Shown: piece after piece, positions 34,835 to 44,345 of the stretch
Layout: each line of letters begins with the position of its first letter
Numbering within the stretch: position 1 is the stretch's first letter
Assembly: GCF_035818615.1 (NCBI RefSeq)
Contig: NZ_JAYKZY010000002.1
Span: 3,040,501-3,104,500 of the forward strand
Direction: 5' to 3'
Origin: Sphingobium sp. CR2-8
GTDB taxonomy: Bacteria > Pseudomonadota > Alphaproteobacteria > Sphingomonadales > Sphingomonadaceae
Length of the DNA: 64,000 nucleotides
Program-made: the position numbers and the translations under genes
Notes under the pieces: generated by a model
Database searches by the model: none
What the model was told of the DNA's origin: nothing
What the model saw: only the letters and a program-made list of their open reading frames with translations

Positions 34835-35727
34835 TCTACCATGTCCGCCATCAGACGATCCTGCGCTATGCCAGTCCCGTGCGGCTGGCCCGGTTCAACC
34901 TGCGCCTGCGCCCCGCGCCGTGGATCGGGCAATGGACGTCGGACTATGCGCTGACCGTTGATCCCGCTGCATCCGCCATCCAGTCCCGGCCCGGCGCGTG
35001 GCCGGTGCATGTCGCCCGGCTGGTGATCGAAACCCCGATCCAGCAGCTGACCATCGACAGCCGTTTCCGCGCCGGTGTGCAACCCGGCCCGGCGATCGTT
35101 CCGCAGCCTGACGATCCGACGATCGCAACGGTTGCGCAGGCTGCCCTGCGCGATCGCGACATGGGGCCGTCCGCCCCTGCCCATTATCTCTTCGCCTCGC
35201 CGCGCGCGCCCTTGCTGGCGCAGATCGGCGATTGGGTGGGTGGTGCGCTGGCGCCGGATCGACCGATCGTCGCCGCCGCGCTCGACCTGGCGCTGCGGAT
35301 ACGCGCCGAATTCGCCTATGAACCCGGCGCGACCAACGCCTCCACGCCTGTCGCCGACGCCTTCGCCGCGCGCCATGGCGTGTGCCAGGATTTCGCGCAT
35401 GTGATGGTCGTGGCGCTGCGCCTCGCGGGGCTACCCGCCGCCTATGTCAGCGGTTATCTGCGCACCCTGCCGCCGCCCGGCATGCCGCGCCTGGTGGGCG
35501 CGGACGCCATGCATGCCTGGGTGATGCTATGGTGCGGCCCGACCCGTGGCTGGATCGGCTTCGACCCCACCAACGGCGTCATCACCGGCGACGGGCATCT
35601 GTTCGTCGCGATGGGCCGCGACTATGCCGATGTCGCGCCGATGGATGGCCTGTTCGTCGGCGGCCGGGGGCAAAGCCTGCGCGTCATGGTCGATGTCGTG
35701 CCCGAAGAAGAGGCAGTGGTCAGCTGA
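34831..35727 (+). CDS. Small transglutaminase-like cysteine protease family protein
   Basis: 298 residues, starting within the stop of the ATP-grasp gene (ATGA). The domain opens with IYHVRHQTILRYASPVRLAR and has a complete triad: C185 in HGVCQDFAHV, H228 in MHAWVMLW and D245 in GFDPTNG. Members act as peptidases or transglutaminases on isopeptide-like bonds; the substrate here is unknown. It completes the conserved transglutaminase/ATP-grasp/alpha-E unit. Its 3' end overlaps the convergent P450 gene by 8 bp. Confidence 0.88.
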   Translation: MIYHVRHQTILRYASPVRLARFNLRLRPAPWIGQWTSDYALTVDPAASAIQSRPGAWPVHVARLVIETPIQQLTIDSRFRAGVQPGPAIVPQPDDPTIATVAQAALRDRDMGPSAPAHYLFASPRAPLLAQIGDWVGGALAPDRPIVAAALDLALRIRAEFAYEPGATNASTPVADAFAARHGVCQDFAHVMVVALRLAGLPAAYVSGYLRTLPPPGMPRLVGADAMHAWVMLWCGPTRGWIGFDPTNGVITGDGHLFVAMGRDYADVAPMDGLFVGGRGQSLRVMVDVVPEEEAVVS

Positions 35728-37090
35728 CCGCCGTGAACGTCAAGGGCATGCCGGTGCGCGGGCGGATGGTCAGGCGGCTGATCGGTTCGGGCTTGAAGCC
35801 CGCCGGTACGCTCAGCCGATAGCGGCGCACGACGGCGGCGATCACCGTCATCACCTCCTGCTGGGCAAAGCCTGCGCCCACGCAGACACGCGGCCCCCTG
35901 CCAAAGGGGAACCAGGCCTGTTTCGCCATATCCGCGTTGGCTGGATCATCGAAGCGGTCTGGGTCGAAGGCGTGGGGGCAGGCCCAATTATCCTTGTTCC
36001 GCTGCGTCAGCCACGGCGCGACCACCAGCATCGCCCCCTGTTCCAGATGCTTGTCGCGCATGTCCATCGGGCAAGTGACTTCGCGCGGCAGGAAGGAGAC
36101 GGGGGGATAGAGGCGCAACGTTTCCTTGAAGATGTTGCGCAGCTGCGCCATGTCCTTGAGCATCGCCGCGGTCAACGGCGCATCGCCTGCGATTCCCGCA
36201 ATCTCCGCCCGAACCCGGTCCTGGATATGCGCGCATTCGGCCAGCATGTAGAGCGCCCAGGTCATGGTGCTGGCCGATGTCTCATGGCCTGCCAGGAAGA
36301 TGGTCGATACCTGCTCCATCACCTGATTACAGGTGAAATGCTCGCCCGTGTCGGGATGCTTCACCTCGATCAGCGATCGCAATATGTCGCGATGCGGCGC
36401 TTCGCCGCGCGCATGCCAGCCCTCGTAGCGCGCCTCCACGATGGGCCGGAACACGTCATGGATCGCCCGCGCCGGACCTTTGGACCGTTTCTCGAACCAC
36501 CCGGCGGGCAGGCCGTAGAGCCGCAGCATCGACGCGCTGTGCGCCAGCCGCTGAAACTTGCCGAAGGCGGTGTGGATGATGTTCGATCGCTCGGCATCCA
36601 GCGCCTGCGAAAAGAGCGTGCGGAAAATGATGTCGGCCGCGACGTGCGTCATCATCGGGTCGATATCGACCGGCCTGCCCCTATCCGCCGCGTCGAGCCG
36701 CGCCAGCAGCGCGTCGGCGGCCGCCACCATCAGCGGCATGGACTTGGTCAGCGCAGTATGGGCGAAGGCGGGATTGACCATCGCCCGCTGGCTTTCCCAA
36801 TCCGCGCCATTGGCCGAAAAGACGCTGTTGCCGATCAACGGGTCCAGGTTGCGCACCAGTTCGCTATGCTTGGGATAGGCCGTGCCGCCACGCAGGATCT
36901 GGTCCACCAGGCTCAGTTCGTTGGCGATATACATGGTGCGGCCCGGCGTGCGGATCTCGCCCATCTTCATCGTATAGCTCTTGTCGAACAGCACATGAAT
37001 CCAGCTGTGCCAGCCGCGCAGGAAGCGCTTCACAAGGCCCGCCTTGCTCTTGGGCGGCTGCGGATAGGGGGGCGTAAAAAGATCGGTCAA
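35720..37090 (-). CDS. Cytochrome P450
   Basis: 456 residues. All hallmarks are present: the I-helix oxygen-binding AGHETSAST, the ExxR motif in KETLRLYPPVSFLPREV, and the heme-thiolate loop FGRGPRVCVGAGFAQ with the ligand cysteine. The sequence style (long, class II-like I-helix and heme loops) resembles CYP4/CYP102-like bacterial enzymes acting on fatty acyl or terpenoid substrates. No redox partner gene is adjacent. It overlaps the upstream serine hydrolase gene by 4 bp, so both are one transcription unit. Confidence 0.93.
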   Translation of the reverse strand: MTDLFTPPYPQPPKSKAGLVKRFLRGWHSWIHVLFDKSYTMKMGEIRTPGRTMYIANELSLVDQILRGGTAYPKHSELVRNLDPLIGNSVFSANGADWESQRAMVNPAFAHTALTKSMPLMVAAADALLARLDAADRGRPVDIDPMMTHVAADIIFRTLFSQALDAERSNIIHTAFGKFQRLAHSASMLRLYGLPAGWFEKRSKGPARAIHDVFRPIVEARYEGWHARGEAPHRDILRSLIEVKHPDTGEHFTCNQVMEQVSTIFLAGHETSASTMTWALYMLAECAHIQDRVRAEIAGIAGDAPLTAAMLKDMAQLRNIFKETLRLYPPVSFLPREVTCPMDMRDKHLEQGAMLVVAPWLTQRNKDNWACPHAFDPDRFDDPANADMAKQAWFPFGRGPRVCVGAGFAQQEVMTVIAAVVRRYRLSVPAGFKPEPISRLTIRPRTGMPLTFTAVS

Positions 37091-38220
37091 GGGATCGTCC
37101 TGAAAGCGGCGACGGCGTCGTCCACGGTGCGGCGGCCAGCGGTCAGGCTGATGAAATCGAGCGGCGAGAGCCGATCGCCCACGCGCAGATAGTCGAAATG
37201 CGCCTCATATTTGTTCGACCAGCCGCCATGATAATTTTCGGGCCGGTAGAACAGGTGAAAGCGCGGCGAGAGCATATCGACCCGTGCCGCATGAGCATCG
37301 GCGAACAGCCGGAACGGATTGACGGCATGATAGGCCGCGCCATCAGGGGGCGAACTGATGTCAACATAGCGGAAAGGTGCGGCGGCCAGCGCCTTCAGGT
37401 CGTCATGATACCAGTGCGCATCGCGGCGCAGGCCGATGACCGGCACCACCTGCCCCAGCCCGATCATCACGAAATGATCCGGCAGCGCCCCGCCCCGCAG
37501 CGCGATCAACCGACGCATCAGGCGCATGCCCAATATCGTCCCAGCGCTGTGCGTGACCAGTTGCACTTCGTCCCAGTCGCCGTCCAGTTCTGCGGCGATC
37601 AGCGCGGCGAACTGGTCGATCCGCCCATCCAGCGCCTCGCCCGGACCCTGTGCCGCCAGCGCGCCATGATAGGTCATGAACCGCAGCAGCCAGGGCACGA
37701 CCAGCTTGGCCAGGATACGCCCGGACAGCAATGCGCTCAGCACAATGCCCGCCAGCGCCCCGGCCCAGAAGGGCAGGATCAGAGACAGGAGCAACGCAGG
37801 CACAAGCGCCAGCAGCAGCGGGATCAGCACCGCAAACAGCGGCGGATAGAGGATGGTGATGACCGGCCCCTTGCGCAGGCGGCGCATCCGCCAGAAGTCC
37901 ATGTGGCGCGCATGCCCCGCATAGGCGCGCGCCGATCGCAGGGCGAGGGCAAGCGGATTGCGGATCCACACCTTGCCGATCACATCTTCCCAGCGGAGAT
38001 ATTCATAGTCGGTTTCCACCCCGGCAACGGGGTTGTCGACATGCCAGATCGCGGAGACAACTGCGCCCGCAGGACCGGCCTGCCGCCCGCTCACCGCGAT
38101 CGGTTCGCCCGTCAACGCGCCATGCCGCGCCGCCTGATCGCGATAGAGCTGGTGGTAGAAACGGACACCACGTGGATCGAAACCACCGAGATAAAAGACT
38201 TTACGCTTGAACTTTTCCAC
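37087..38220 (-). CDS. Membrane-associated serine hydrolase (alpha/beta-hydrolase-like)
   Basis: 377 residues from a GTG at 38220 (VEKFKRKVFYLGGFDPRGVR). Reading further upstream runs antisense through the divergent gene and is rejected. Residues about 150-215 hold two hydrophobic segments (LFAVLIPLLLALVPALLLSL). A nucleophile elbow VTHSAGTILG is present, with threonine in place of the first glycine of GxSxG. The C-terminal YRPENYHGGWSNKYEAHFDY and a late histidine fit a triad. A lipase or esterase role at the membrane is inferred. It overlaps and precedes the P450 gene. Confidence 0.72.
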   Translation of the reverse strand: MEKFKRKVFYLGGFDPRGVRFYHQLYRDQAARHGALTGEPIAVSGRQAGPAGAVVSAIWHVDNPVAGVETDYEYLRWEDVIGKVWIRNPLALALRSARAYAGHARHMDFWRMRRLRKGPVITILYPPLFAVLIPLLLALVPALLLSLILPFWAGALAGIVLSALLSGRILAKLVVPWLLRFMTYHGALAAQGPGEALDGRIDQFAALIAAELDGDWDEVQLVTHSAGTILGMRLMRRLIALRGGALPDHFVMIGLGQVVPVIGLRRDAHWYHDDLKALAAAPFRYVDISSPPDGAAYHAVNPFRLFADAHAARVDMLSPRFHLFYRPENYHGGWSNKYEAHFDYLRVGDRLSPLDFISLTAGRRTVDDAVAAFRTIP

Positions 38221-38241
38221 AACCCCGGCCCTAATCGGGGC

Positions 38242-38535
38242 ATGAACACGCCCGAACGCGACTATTGCTATTTCATCGACCACCGCAAATACAACCGCAA
38301 TGTCGGTTGCCGCAAGCATGACAATGCCTATGGCATCAATGGCGGCGGCAGCGAGCGCGATCGGTGGCGCGCCGACCTGACCTTTTACCGCCATATGAAG
38401 GCGCAGGGCGACCCGATGGCGCTGCCCTCGCTGATCGCCTGCCTCGCCTTCGGCTGGTTCTGCTGGAACTATCATCCGGGCAAGGGCCTGTGGCGCGGTC
38501 AGCTGTTGCGCCGCTTCGCCAAAGCGCCCAAATGA
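38242..38535 (+). CDS. Small phospholipase A2-like protein
   Basis: 97 residues. The core [20 protein letters not shown], then [12 protein letters not shown], matches the PLA2 catalytic helices: Cys followed by the His-Asp pair, Tyr-Gly, then a second Asp (CxxHDxxYG ... AD). A C-terminal hydrophobic stretch ([15 protein letters not shown]) may anchor it. It diverges from the serine hydrolase gene with only 21 bp between starts and overlaps kdsA by 4 bp. Assignment rests on motif order only, and the calcium-binding loop is not obvious. Confidence 0.6.
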   Translation: MNTPERDYCYFIDHRKYNRNVGCRKHDNAYGINGGGSERDRWRADLTFYRHMKAQGDPMALPSLIACLAFGWFCWNYHPGKGLWRGQLLRRFAKAPK

Positions 38536-39368
38536 GCGGCATGACTGATCCCAAACATGTCACCGTCGGCCCGATTAGCTTCGGCAACGACCTGCCCTTC
38601 GTCCTGATATCCGGCCCCTGCCAGATCGAAAGCCGCGACCATGCGCTGTTCATGGCGGACGCGCTGGCTGGCGCGGCGCGCAAGGCGGGCGTGCCCTTCA
38701 TCTTTAAGAGCAGCTTCGACAAGGCGAACCGTACGTCGGTATCGGGGCAGCGCGGCGTCGGCATCGATGCGGGCCTCGCCATTCTGGCCGAAGTGAAGGC
38801 GACGCTGGGCTGCCCGGTCCTGACCGACATCCACGACGCGACCCAGGTCGAAGCGGCGGCTCAGGCGGTCGATATCCTCCAGATCCCCGCCTTCCTCTGC
38901 CGCCAGACCGATCTGCTGATCGCGGCGGGGAAGACCGGCGCGGTCGTCAACGTCAAGAAGGGCCAGTTCCTCGCCCCCTGGGACATGGCGGCCGTGGCGC
39001 AGAAGGTCGCGTCCACCGGCAACGAGCGCATCCTGCTGACCGAACGCGGGGCGAGTTTCGGCTACAACACGCTGGTCAGCGACATGCGCGCGCTGCCGAC
39101 CATGGCGCAGACCGGCTATCCGGTCGTGTTCGACGCCACCCATTCGGTGCAGCAGCCCGGCGGCCTGGGTTCGGCATCGGGTGGACAGCGTGAATTCGCG
39201 CCGCTGCTGGCGCGCAGCGCGGTGGCGGCCGGGGTCGCGGCGATCTTTGCCGAAGCGCATGAAGACCCCGACAATGCCCCGTCCGACGGGCCGGTCATGC
39301 TGCCGCTCGACTGGGTGGGGCCGATGCTGGACCAGCTCAAGGCGATCGACGCGATGGTGAAGGGATAA
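38532..39368 (+). CDS. kdsA: 3-deoxy-8-phosphooctulonate synthase (KDO 8-P synthase)
   Basis: 278 residues. Typical KdsA segments are [78 protein letters not shown] and [12 protein letters not shown]. It condenses phosphoenolpyruvate with arabinose 5-phosphate to make the Kdo precursor. Sphingomonads often have glycosphingolipids in place of classical LPS, so its presence suggests that Kdo or a related sugar is still made. A second ATG at 38541 is possible. Confidence 0.95.
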   Translation: MSGMTDPKHVTVGPISFGNDLPFVLISGPCQIESRDHALFMADALAGAARKAGVPFIFKSSFDKANRTSVSGQRGVGIDAGLAILAEVKATLGCPVLTDIHDATQVEAAAQAVDILQIPAFLCRQTDLLIAAGKTGAVVNVKKGQFLAPWDMAAVAQKVASTGNERILLTERGASFGYNTLVSDMRALPTMAQTGYPVVFDATHSVQQPGGLGSASGGQREFAPLLARSAVAAGVAAIFAEAHEDPDNAPSDGPVMLPLDWVGPMLDQLKAIDAMVKG

Positions 39369-39426
39369 GCCCCACCCCGTTCGCCTCAAGCCTGTTCGAC
39401 AAGCCGTCATGAACCTTGGAGGTCCT

Positions 39427-39492
39427 GTTCCCCGGCGCAGGCCGGGGTCCAGCTCTGAGCGTGGAACTGGACCCCGGCCTGCGCCGGGGAAC
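39427..39492. repeat. Palindromic intergenic repeat (GTTCCCCGGCGCAGGCCGGGG type), copy 1
   Basis: A near-perfect inverted repeat of about 26-base arms around CTCTGAGC. Copies at 46632-46697 and 55471-55536 share the arms but not the loop. The rest of the 307-bp gap between kdsA and proA holds only the partial element at 39542. Confidence 0.85.
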
Positions 39493-39541
39493 AGTCAGCG
39501 TTTCTCAGCCAGCCCGCACGCTCCCGTCCGGCGCGCGATCC

Positions 39542-39561
39542 GTTAACTTCGCACATTTCTC
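39542..39561 (-). repeat. Partial match to the conserved intergenic element
   Basis: Read on the minus strand, the 20 bases GAGAAATGTGCGAAGTTAAC differ at only three positions from the central block of the copies at 8515 and 11684, but the flanking AATGTCCTA and TCCTATT blocks are not conserved at the same spacing. It lies 115 bp beyond the proA stop, pointing in the direction of proA transcription. Confidence 0.5.
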
Positions 39562-39675
39562 GTAGATTGTGACATTTCGTTGCGCGCTGCCGATCCTATC
39601 GGAAAGTCGGCACCCGATCGCTTCAAGCCCCCGACCCCCCGATCATCGCATGACCGAGTGGCGTAGGACAGGCCA

Positions 39676-40941
39676 TCAAGGCCGGGTCTGGCCGGTCCCG
39701 CGCACGATCCACTTATAGGTGGTCAGGCCCTCCAGCGCGACCGGGCCACGCGCATGCAGGCGACCGGTCGAAATGCCGATTTCCGCGCCCAGCCCGAACT
39801 CGCCGCCGTCGGCGAACTGGGTGGAGGCGTTCCACATCACGATCGCGCTGTCGACGGCATTGAGGAAACGCTCCGCCGTGGCCGCGTCGTCGGTGATGAT
39901 CGCATCGGTATGGTGGCTGGCATGGGTGGCGATATGGGCGATCGCCGCATCCACGCCATCGACCAGCCGGATCGACACGATCGCGTCGAGATATTCGGTG
40001 TCCCAGTCCGCGTCGGACGCGGGAACGACGCGACCGTCCATCGCCTGCACCGCGTCGTCGCCACGTACTTCGCACCGGGCGTCCAGCAACGCCTGCACCA
40101 GCGCAGGCGCCTGGGCATAGGCCCGGTCGATCAGCACCGTTTCGGTCGATCCGCACACGCCGGTCCGCCGCATCTTGGCGTTGACGACCAGCGCCTGCGC
40201 CATGGCGGGATCGGCCGCGCCGTCGACATAGCTGTGGTTGATGCCATCCAGATGCGCGAGCACCGGCACCCGCGCCTCTTCCTGCACCCGCGCGACCAGG
40301 CTCTTGCCGCCGCGCGGCACGATCAGGTCCACGAACTCGGCCGCTTTCAGCAGCGCGCCTACCGCAGCGCGATCGGTGGTGGGCACCAGTTGCACCACGT
40401 CGGCGGGCAAGCCGGCGGCCATGATCCCCTCGATGATGGCGGCGTGAATGGCGCGATTGCTTTCCTTCGCCTCGCTGCCGCCGCGCAGGATGACCGCGTT
40501 GCCCGCGCGCAGGCATAACGCCGCCGCGTCCGCCGTCACGTTGGGGCGGCTTTCGTAGATGATGCCGATCACGCCCAGCGGCACGCGCACCCGGCTCAGC
40601 GCCAGCCCGTTGGGCCGCACCGCCGTGTCGATCACGCTGCCCAGCGGATTGGGGAGCGCGGCGACCTGCTCCACCCCGTCGGCGGTGGCGGCGACCCGAT
40701 CCGCGTCCAGCTTCAGCCGGTCGAGCAAGGCGGGCGACAGGCCGTTGGCGCGCGCATTGTCCATGTCGCGCGCATTGGCGGCGATGATCGTCGGCGCCTG
40801 ATCCCGCAATGCCTGCGCCGCGCGACGCAGGGCGTCGGCCTTTTGCGCGTCGCTGGCCTGCGCGATCGTCGCGGCGGCGCGGCGCGCGCGTGCGCCCATC
40901 GCGGCGATCAGCATCTCGGGGGTCTGGGTCAGGTCGTTCAT
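39676..40941 (-). CDS. proA: Glutamate-5-semialdehyde dehydrogenase (gamma-glutamyl phosphate reductase)
   Basis: 421 residues from the ATG at 40941 ([20 protein letters not shown]). ProA is recognised by [54 protein letters not shown] and the active cysteine in [15 protein letters not shown]. It reduces gamma-glutamyl phosphate in proline synthesis. proB is not in the window. In many alphaproteobacteria nadD follows proA directly; here a repeat-rich gap and convergent kdsA follow instead. Confidence 0.95.
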   Translation of the reverse strand: MNDLTQTPEMLIAAMGARARRAAATIAQASDAQKADALRRAAQALRDQAPTIIAANARDMDNARANGLSPALLDRLKLDADRVAATADGVEQVAALPNPLGSVIDTAVRPNGLALSRVRVPLGVIGIIYESRPNVTADAAALCLRAGNAVILRGGSEAKESNRAIHAAIIEGIMAAGLPADVVQLVPTTDRAAVGALLKAAEFVDLIVPRGGKSLVARVQEEARVPVLAHLDGINHSYVDGAADPAMAQALVVNAKMRRTGVCGSTETVLIDRAYAQAPALVQALLDARCEVRGDDAVQAMDGRVVPASDADWDTEYLDAIVSIRLVDGVDAAIAHIATHASHHTDAIITDDAATAERFLNAVDSAIVMWNASTQFADGGEFGLGAEIGISTGRLHARGPVALEGLTTYKWIVRGTGQTRP

Positions 40942-41121
40942 GCTAAAGCTCTCGCCGGAATTTGGCCGCGCCTTAGCATGAAAGCAGGGGGAAACAAAAG
41001 CCGGTTGGCCGGGCGATGTAAACCGGATTGACCGCGCTGGATCGGGGCACGGCGTAACGGCCGGGCCATGGGTTACACAGGCCTGGAGCATGATCCGCGC
41101 GCGTGCCCGACCCTTATCGGA

Positions 41122-41766
41122 TCAGGCGGCTTTTGCCAGATCCTGATCTCGCACCGCACGGATCATGCGGCAGGGGGGAATGTTGCGCCATTCCAGCGCG
41201 TCGCTGACGTCGCCGAACACAGGCTTTAAAAAGCGCAGCACATAGCGCGAATATTGGTAGATCAGGAACGCCCCGCCCGGTCGTAAAGCTGCCTGCGTTT
41301 CCGCGCAGATCGCGGCCCCCACGCCGTCGGGCAGGGTGGAAAAGGGGATGCCGGACAGGATATAATCGGCCTGATAATGGCCCGCCTCCTTGATGAAGCG
41401 GCGCACGTCAGCCGCCGACCCGTGGACGACCCTCAGGCGGGGATCGTCGATTTCCGCCTCCAGATAGGCGACGAAGTCCAGATTGAGGTCGATGGCGATC
41501 AGCGTGGCGTCCGCAGGCAGGCGATCCAGGATCGACCGGGTGAAGGTGCCGACGCCGGGACCATATTCGACGAACAACCGGGTATTGCGCCAATCGACCT
41601 GATCGAGAATCCGGTTCACCAGCGTCGCCGAGGACGGGATGACCGAACCGATCATGCCGGGATGCTTGACGAACTGGCGGAAGAACATGCCCCATTGGCT
41701 CAGAAATGACCCCGGCTTGCCCGCGCCGACCTTATTCTTGTTCTTCTTCAATGGAATGGAGGCCAT
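41122..41766 (-). CDS. Class I SAM-dependent methyltransferase, phospholipid N-methyltransferase-like
   Basis: 214 residues from the ATG at 41766 (MASIPLKKNKNK). FFRQFVKHPGMIGSVIPSSA near the start and LFVEYGPGVGTFTRSILDRL (SAM motif I) match the COG3963 group. IDLNLDFVAYLEAE (motif II) and SGIPFSTLP follow. Members methylate phosphatidylethanolamine or related lipids, and relatives include rRNA adenine dimethylases. The basic N-terminus could touch the membrane. The substrate is not certain. Confidence 0.78.
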   Translation of the reverse strand: MASIPLKKNKNKVGAGKPGSFLSQWGMFFRQFVKHPGMIGSVIPSSATLVNRILDQVDWRNTRLFVEYGPGVGTFTRSILDRLPADATLIAIDLNLDFVAYLEAEIDDPRLRVVHGSAADVRRFIKEAGHYQADYILSGIPFSTLPDGVGAAICAETQAALRPGGAFLIYQYSRYVLRFLKPVFGDVSDALEWRNIPPCRMIRAVRDQDLAKAA

Positions 41767-41892
41767 CAACACCCGCCTGTCTGGTTCATGCGCAACGCCT
41801 TGCAAATCCCGGCCGTGCTGGCAAGCCGCTTTGCAACACTATCGTCATGAACGCGAAGACGGCGGATGGGTTCAATCCGCCGTCTCCCGCCT

Positions 41893-44187
41893 TCATTCGG
41901 CCCGGTCGCGCGAGCGGACCATGCCCGGCGCGACGAAGCCGATCGGATCGACCTGCATCGCGCGCTGTTTCAATTGCGCCTGGATCTGCTCATATTCGCG
42001 CTCCATGTCGGGCGTGACGGAGGCGCGGGTATCCGCCAGGGCGCTTTCGAAATGCGCCTGCGTGACCTTGTCGACGGACAGCGACTGGCGCAGCGCGAAC
42101 AGGCCCGCTCGACGGACCAGATCTTCCAGATCCGCGCCGGTGAACCGATCCGTCTCACCCGCCAGCCGGTCCAGGTCGACATCGTCGGCCAGCGGCATCT
42201 TGGCGGTATGGATGCCCAATATCCGGCGGCGGCCCGCTTCGTCGGGGACCGGTACATAGATCAGCTCATCGAAGCGCCCGGGCCGCAGCAGCGCCGGGTC
42301 GATCAGCGTCGGCCGGTTGGTCGCGCCAATGACGACCACCGACTGCAACTCCTCCAGACCGTCCATCTCGGCGAGGATGGTGTTGACCACCCGCTCCGTC
42401 ACCGCCGGTTCGCCCAGGCCCCCGCCACGCGCGGGCACCAGGCTATCGAGTTCATCGATGAAGATGACGGTGGGCGCCACCTGTCGCGCGCGGGCGAACA
42501 GGCGGGCGATCTGCTGTTCGCTCTCGCCATACCATTTGGACAGCAGGTCGCTCGATTTGGTGGCGATGAAATTGGCCTGCGCCTCCCGCGCGACGGCTTT
42601 CGCCAGCAGCGTCTTGCCGGTGCCGGGCGGACCATAGAGCAAAAAGCCCTTGGCCGGGCGGATGCCGATGCGGCGGAAGGCGTCGGGGTCCTTGAGCGGC
42701 AGCTCCACCCCTTCCTTCAACCGGACCTGCGCATCGTCCAGGCCGCCGATGTCGGACCAGCCGATATTGGGGGCCTGCACCATCACTTCACGCATGGCCG
42801 ACGGCTGGACGCGCTTGATCGCGGACAGGAAATCCTCCCGCGTGACGGACAGTTCCTCCAGCACATCGGGCGGGATCGTCCCGTCCTCCAGGTTAAGACG
42901 CGGCATGAAGCGGCGCACCGTTTCGATCGCGGCCTCTCGCGTCAGCGCCGCCAAGTCCGCGCCGACGAATCCGTAGGTCATGCGCGCCAGTTCAGCCAGG
43001 TCCACCTTGTCGCCCAGCGGCATGCCGCGCGTGTGGATGCCCAAAATCTCGCGCCGCCCCCGCTCGTCGGGAACGCCGACGATAATCTCGCGGTCGAAAC
43101 GGCCGGGACGGCGCAGCGCCTCGTCTATCGCCTCCGGCCTGTTGGTGGCGGCGATGACGACCAGATTGGCGCGCGGCTCCAGCCCGTCCATCAACGTCAG
43201 CAGTTGCGCGACGAGGCGTTTTTCCGTCTCGCCTGTCACCTGCCCCCGTTTGGGCGCGATCGAATCGATCTCGTCGATGAAGAGGATCGATGGCGACGAC
43301 TTGGCCGCCGCCTCGAAAATCTCGCGCAGCTGCTTTTCCGATTCGCCATAGGCCGATCCCATGATTTCCGGACCGTTGATCAGAAAGAATTCGGCGTCCG
43401 ATTCATTGGCGACCGCGCGTGCGAGCCGCGTCTTGCCGGTGCCCGGCGGGCCGTGGAGCAACACCCCCTTGGGCGGGTCGACGCCCAGCCGGGTGAAGAG
43501 TTCGGGATAGCGCAGCGGCAATTCCACCATTTCGCGCAACTGGTCGATCGCATCGGCCATCCCGCCGACATCGTCATAGGTGACGTCGGCGCGGCGCGAT
43601 TCGCGCGGCTCTTCATATTCGGCGCGTAGTTCGACTTCGGTGTCGGCGTCGATCTGGACGATGCCCTTGGGCACGGTCGACACCACGACCAGGCGGATTT
43701 CCTGCAAGGCATAAGCGGGCGCGGCCAGCATCTGGCGCAGCTGCGGCGGCATGTCGCCGGGGGGCACCTGCTGCTGCCCGGCGGTGGCGATCACGTCGCC
43801 TGCGGTCAGCGGCCGTTGATCGAAAACACGCTTCAACGCATCGGGATTGCCCTGCAAACGCAGGTTATTTTGTGCAGGCGCGAACACGACCCGCTGGGCC
43901 GGGCGCGGCTCCACCTTGTCGATCTGGACGAAGTCGCCGGAGCCGACACCGGCATTGGCGCGCTGCAAACCGTCGAGGCGCAGCACATCCAGCCCTTCAT
44001 CCTCCTTATAGGGCCGCACGACCCGGGCGGGCGTCGCGCGCTTGCCGACGATTTCGACCACATCGCCTTCGGCCAGGTGCAGTTCCGCCATCACCGTCAG
44101 CGGCAACCGCGCCAAACCGCGGCCTGCATCCTCGGGCCGCGCATTGGCGACCTGAATCCGACGTCCACTTATTTCCTGATCGGCCAC
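41893..44187 (-). CDS. CDC48/VAT-family double-AAA ATPase
   Basis: 764 residues from a GTG at 44187 with GAGGA 6 bases upstream; a longer start (ATG 44223) is possible. The order is a CDC48 N-domain (residues 1 to about 85, [20 protein letters not shown]), a second N-subdomain, and D1 AAA ([20 protein letters not shown], Walker A GPPGTGKT near 245, Walker [12 protein letters not shown]). D2 AAA follows ([20 protein letters not shown], Walker A near 517, [14 protein letters not shown]). Both Walker motifs and arginine-finger regions look intact. It should form a hexameric unfoldase. Such p97-like proteins are common in archaea and eukaryotes and patchy in bacteria. Confidence 0.93.
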   Translation of the reverse strand: MADQEISGRRIQVANARPEDAGRGLARLPLTVMAELHLAEGDVVEIVGKRATPARVVRPYKEDEGLDVLRLDGLQRANAGVGSGDFVQIDKVEPRPAQRVVFAPAQNNLRLQGNPDALKRVFDQRPLTAGDVIATAGQQQVPPGDMPPQLRQMLAAPAYALQEIRLVVVSTVPKGIVQIDADTEVELRAEYEEPRESRRADVTYDDVGGMADAIDQLREMVELPLRYPELFTRLGVDPPKGVLLHGPPGTGKTRLARAVANESDAEFFLINGPEIMGSAYGESEKQLREIFEAAAKSSPSILFIDEIDSIAPKRGQVTGETEKRLVAQLLTLMDGLEPRANLVVIAATNRPEAIDEALRRPGRFDREIIVGVPDERGRREILGIHTRGMPLGDKVDLAELARMTYGFVGADLAALTREAAIETVRRFMPRLNLEDGTIPPDVLEELSVTREDFLSAIKRVQPSAMREVMVQAPNIGWSDIGGLDDAQVRLKEGVELPLKDPDAFRRIGIRPAKGFLLYGPPGTGKTLLAKAVAREAQANFIATKSSDLLSKWYGESEQQIARLFARARQVAPTVIFIDELDSLVPARGGGLGEPAVTERVVNTILAEMDGLEELQSVVVIGATNRPTLIDPALLRPGRFDELIYVPVPDEAGRRRILGIHTAKMPLADDVDLDRLAGETDRFTGADLEDLVRRAGLFALRQSLSVDKVTQAHFESALADTRASVTPDMEREYEQIQAQLKQRAMQVDPIGFVAPGMVRSRDRAE

Positions 44188-44273
44188 GCGCCATCCTCGT
44201 CTTTTCTGCGTCCGTAACGACATAGGAAACGTCGGGGCTGCAAAAAAGGGGCAGGGCTGAACGGGCAGCGGAC

Positions 44274-44301
44274 AAAAAAGGGCCGGTCGCAAGACCAGCC
44301 C
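44274..44301 (-). terminator. Intrinsic terminator on the minus strand
   Basis: Arms 44280-44288 and 44293-44301 with loop GCAA, followed on the minus strand by six U. Pairing is complete on the minus strand (one G-U) but has a mismatch on the plus strand, which shows the working direction. It lies upstream of the CDC48-type gene, so it ends a separate transcript. Confidence 0.8.
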
Positions 44302-44345
44302 TGAAAGTTTTAGGAGAGGATGCCTGAAAGGCACCTCCTATGTGC
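44274..44345 (-). ncRNA. Possible small RNA ending in an intrinsic terminator
   Basis: On the minus strand, from about 44345, GAGGTGCC and GGCATCCTC form a first hairpin, followed by TCTCCTAAAACTTTCAGGGC and a terminator stem. No protein frame lies upstream on this strand in the gap (44188-44522), and the only flanking gene further upstream is on the plus strand. The single-stranded pyrimidine-rich CCTCTCCT resembles anti-Shine-Dalgarno loops of alphaproteobacterial sRNAs. No confident promoter is seen; TTGCAA boxes occur upstream. Confidence 0.4.

Noticed and set aside
38221..38475. N-terminal extension of the serine hydrolase antisense to the PLA2-like gene
   Set aside because: The extended residues lack the family pattern and would run through the divergent gene; the GTG at 38220 fits better.
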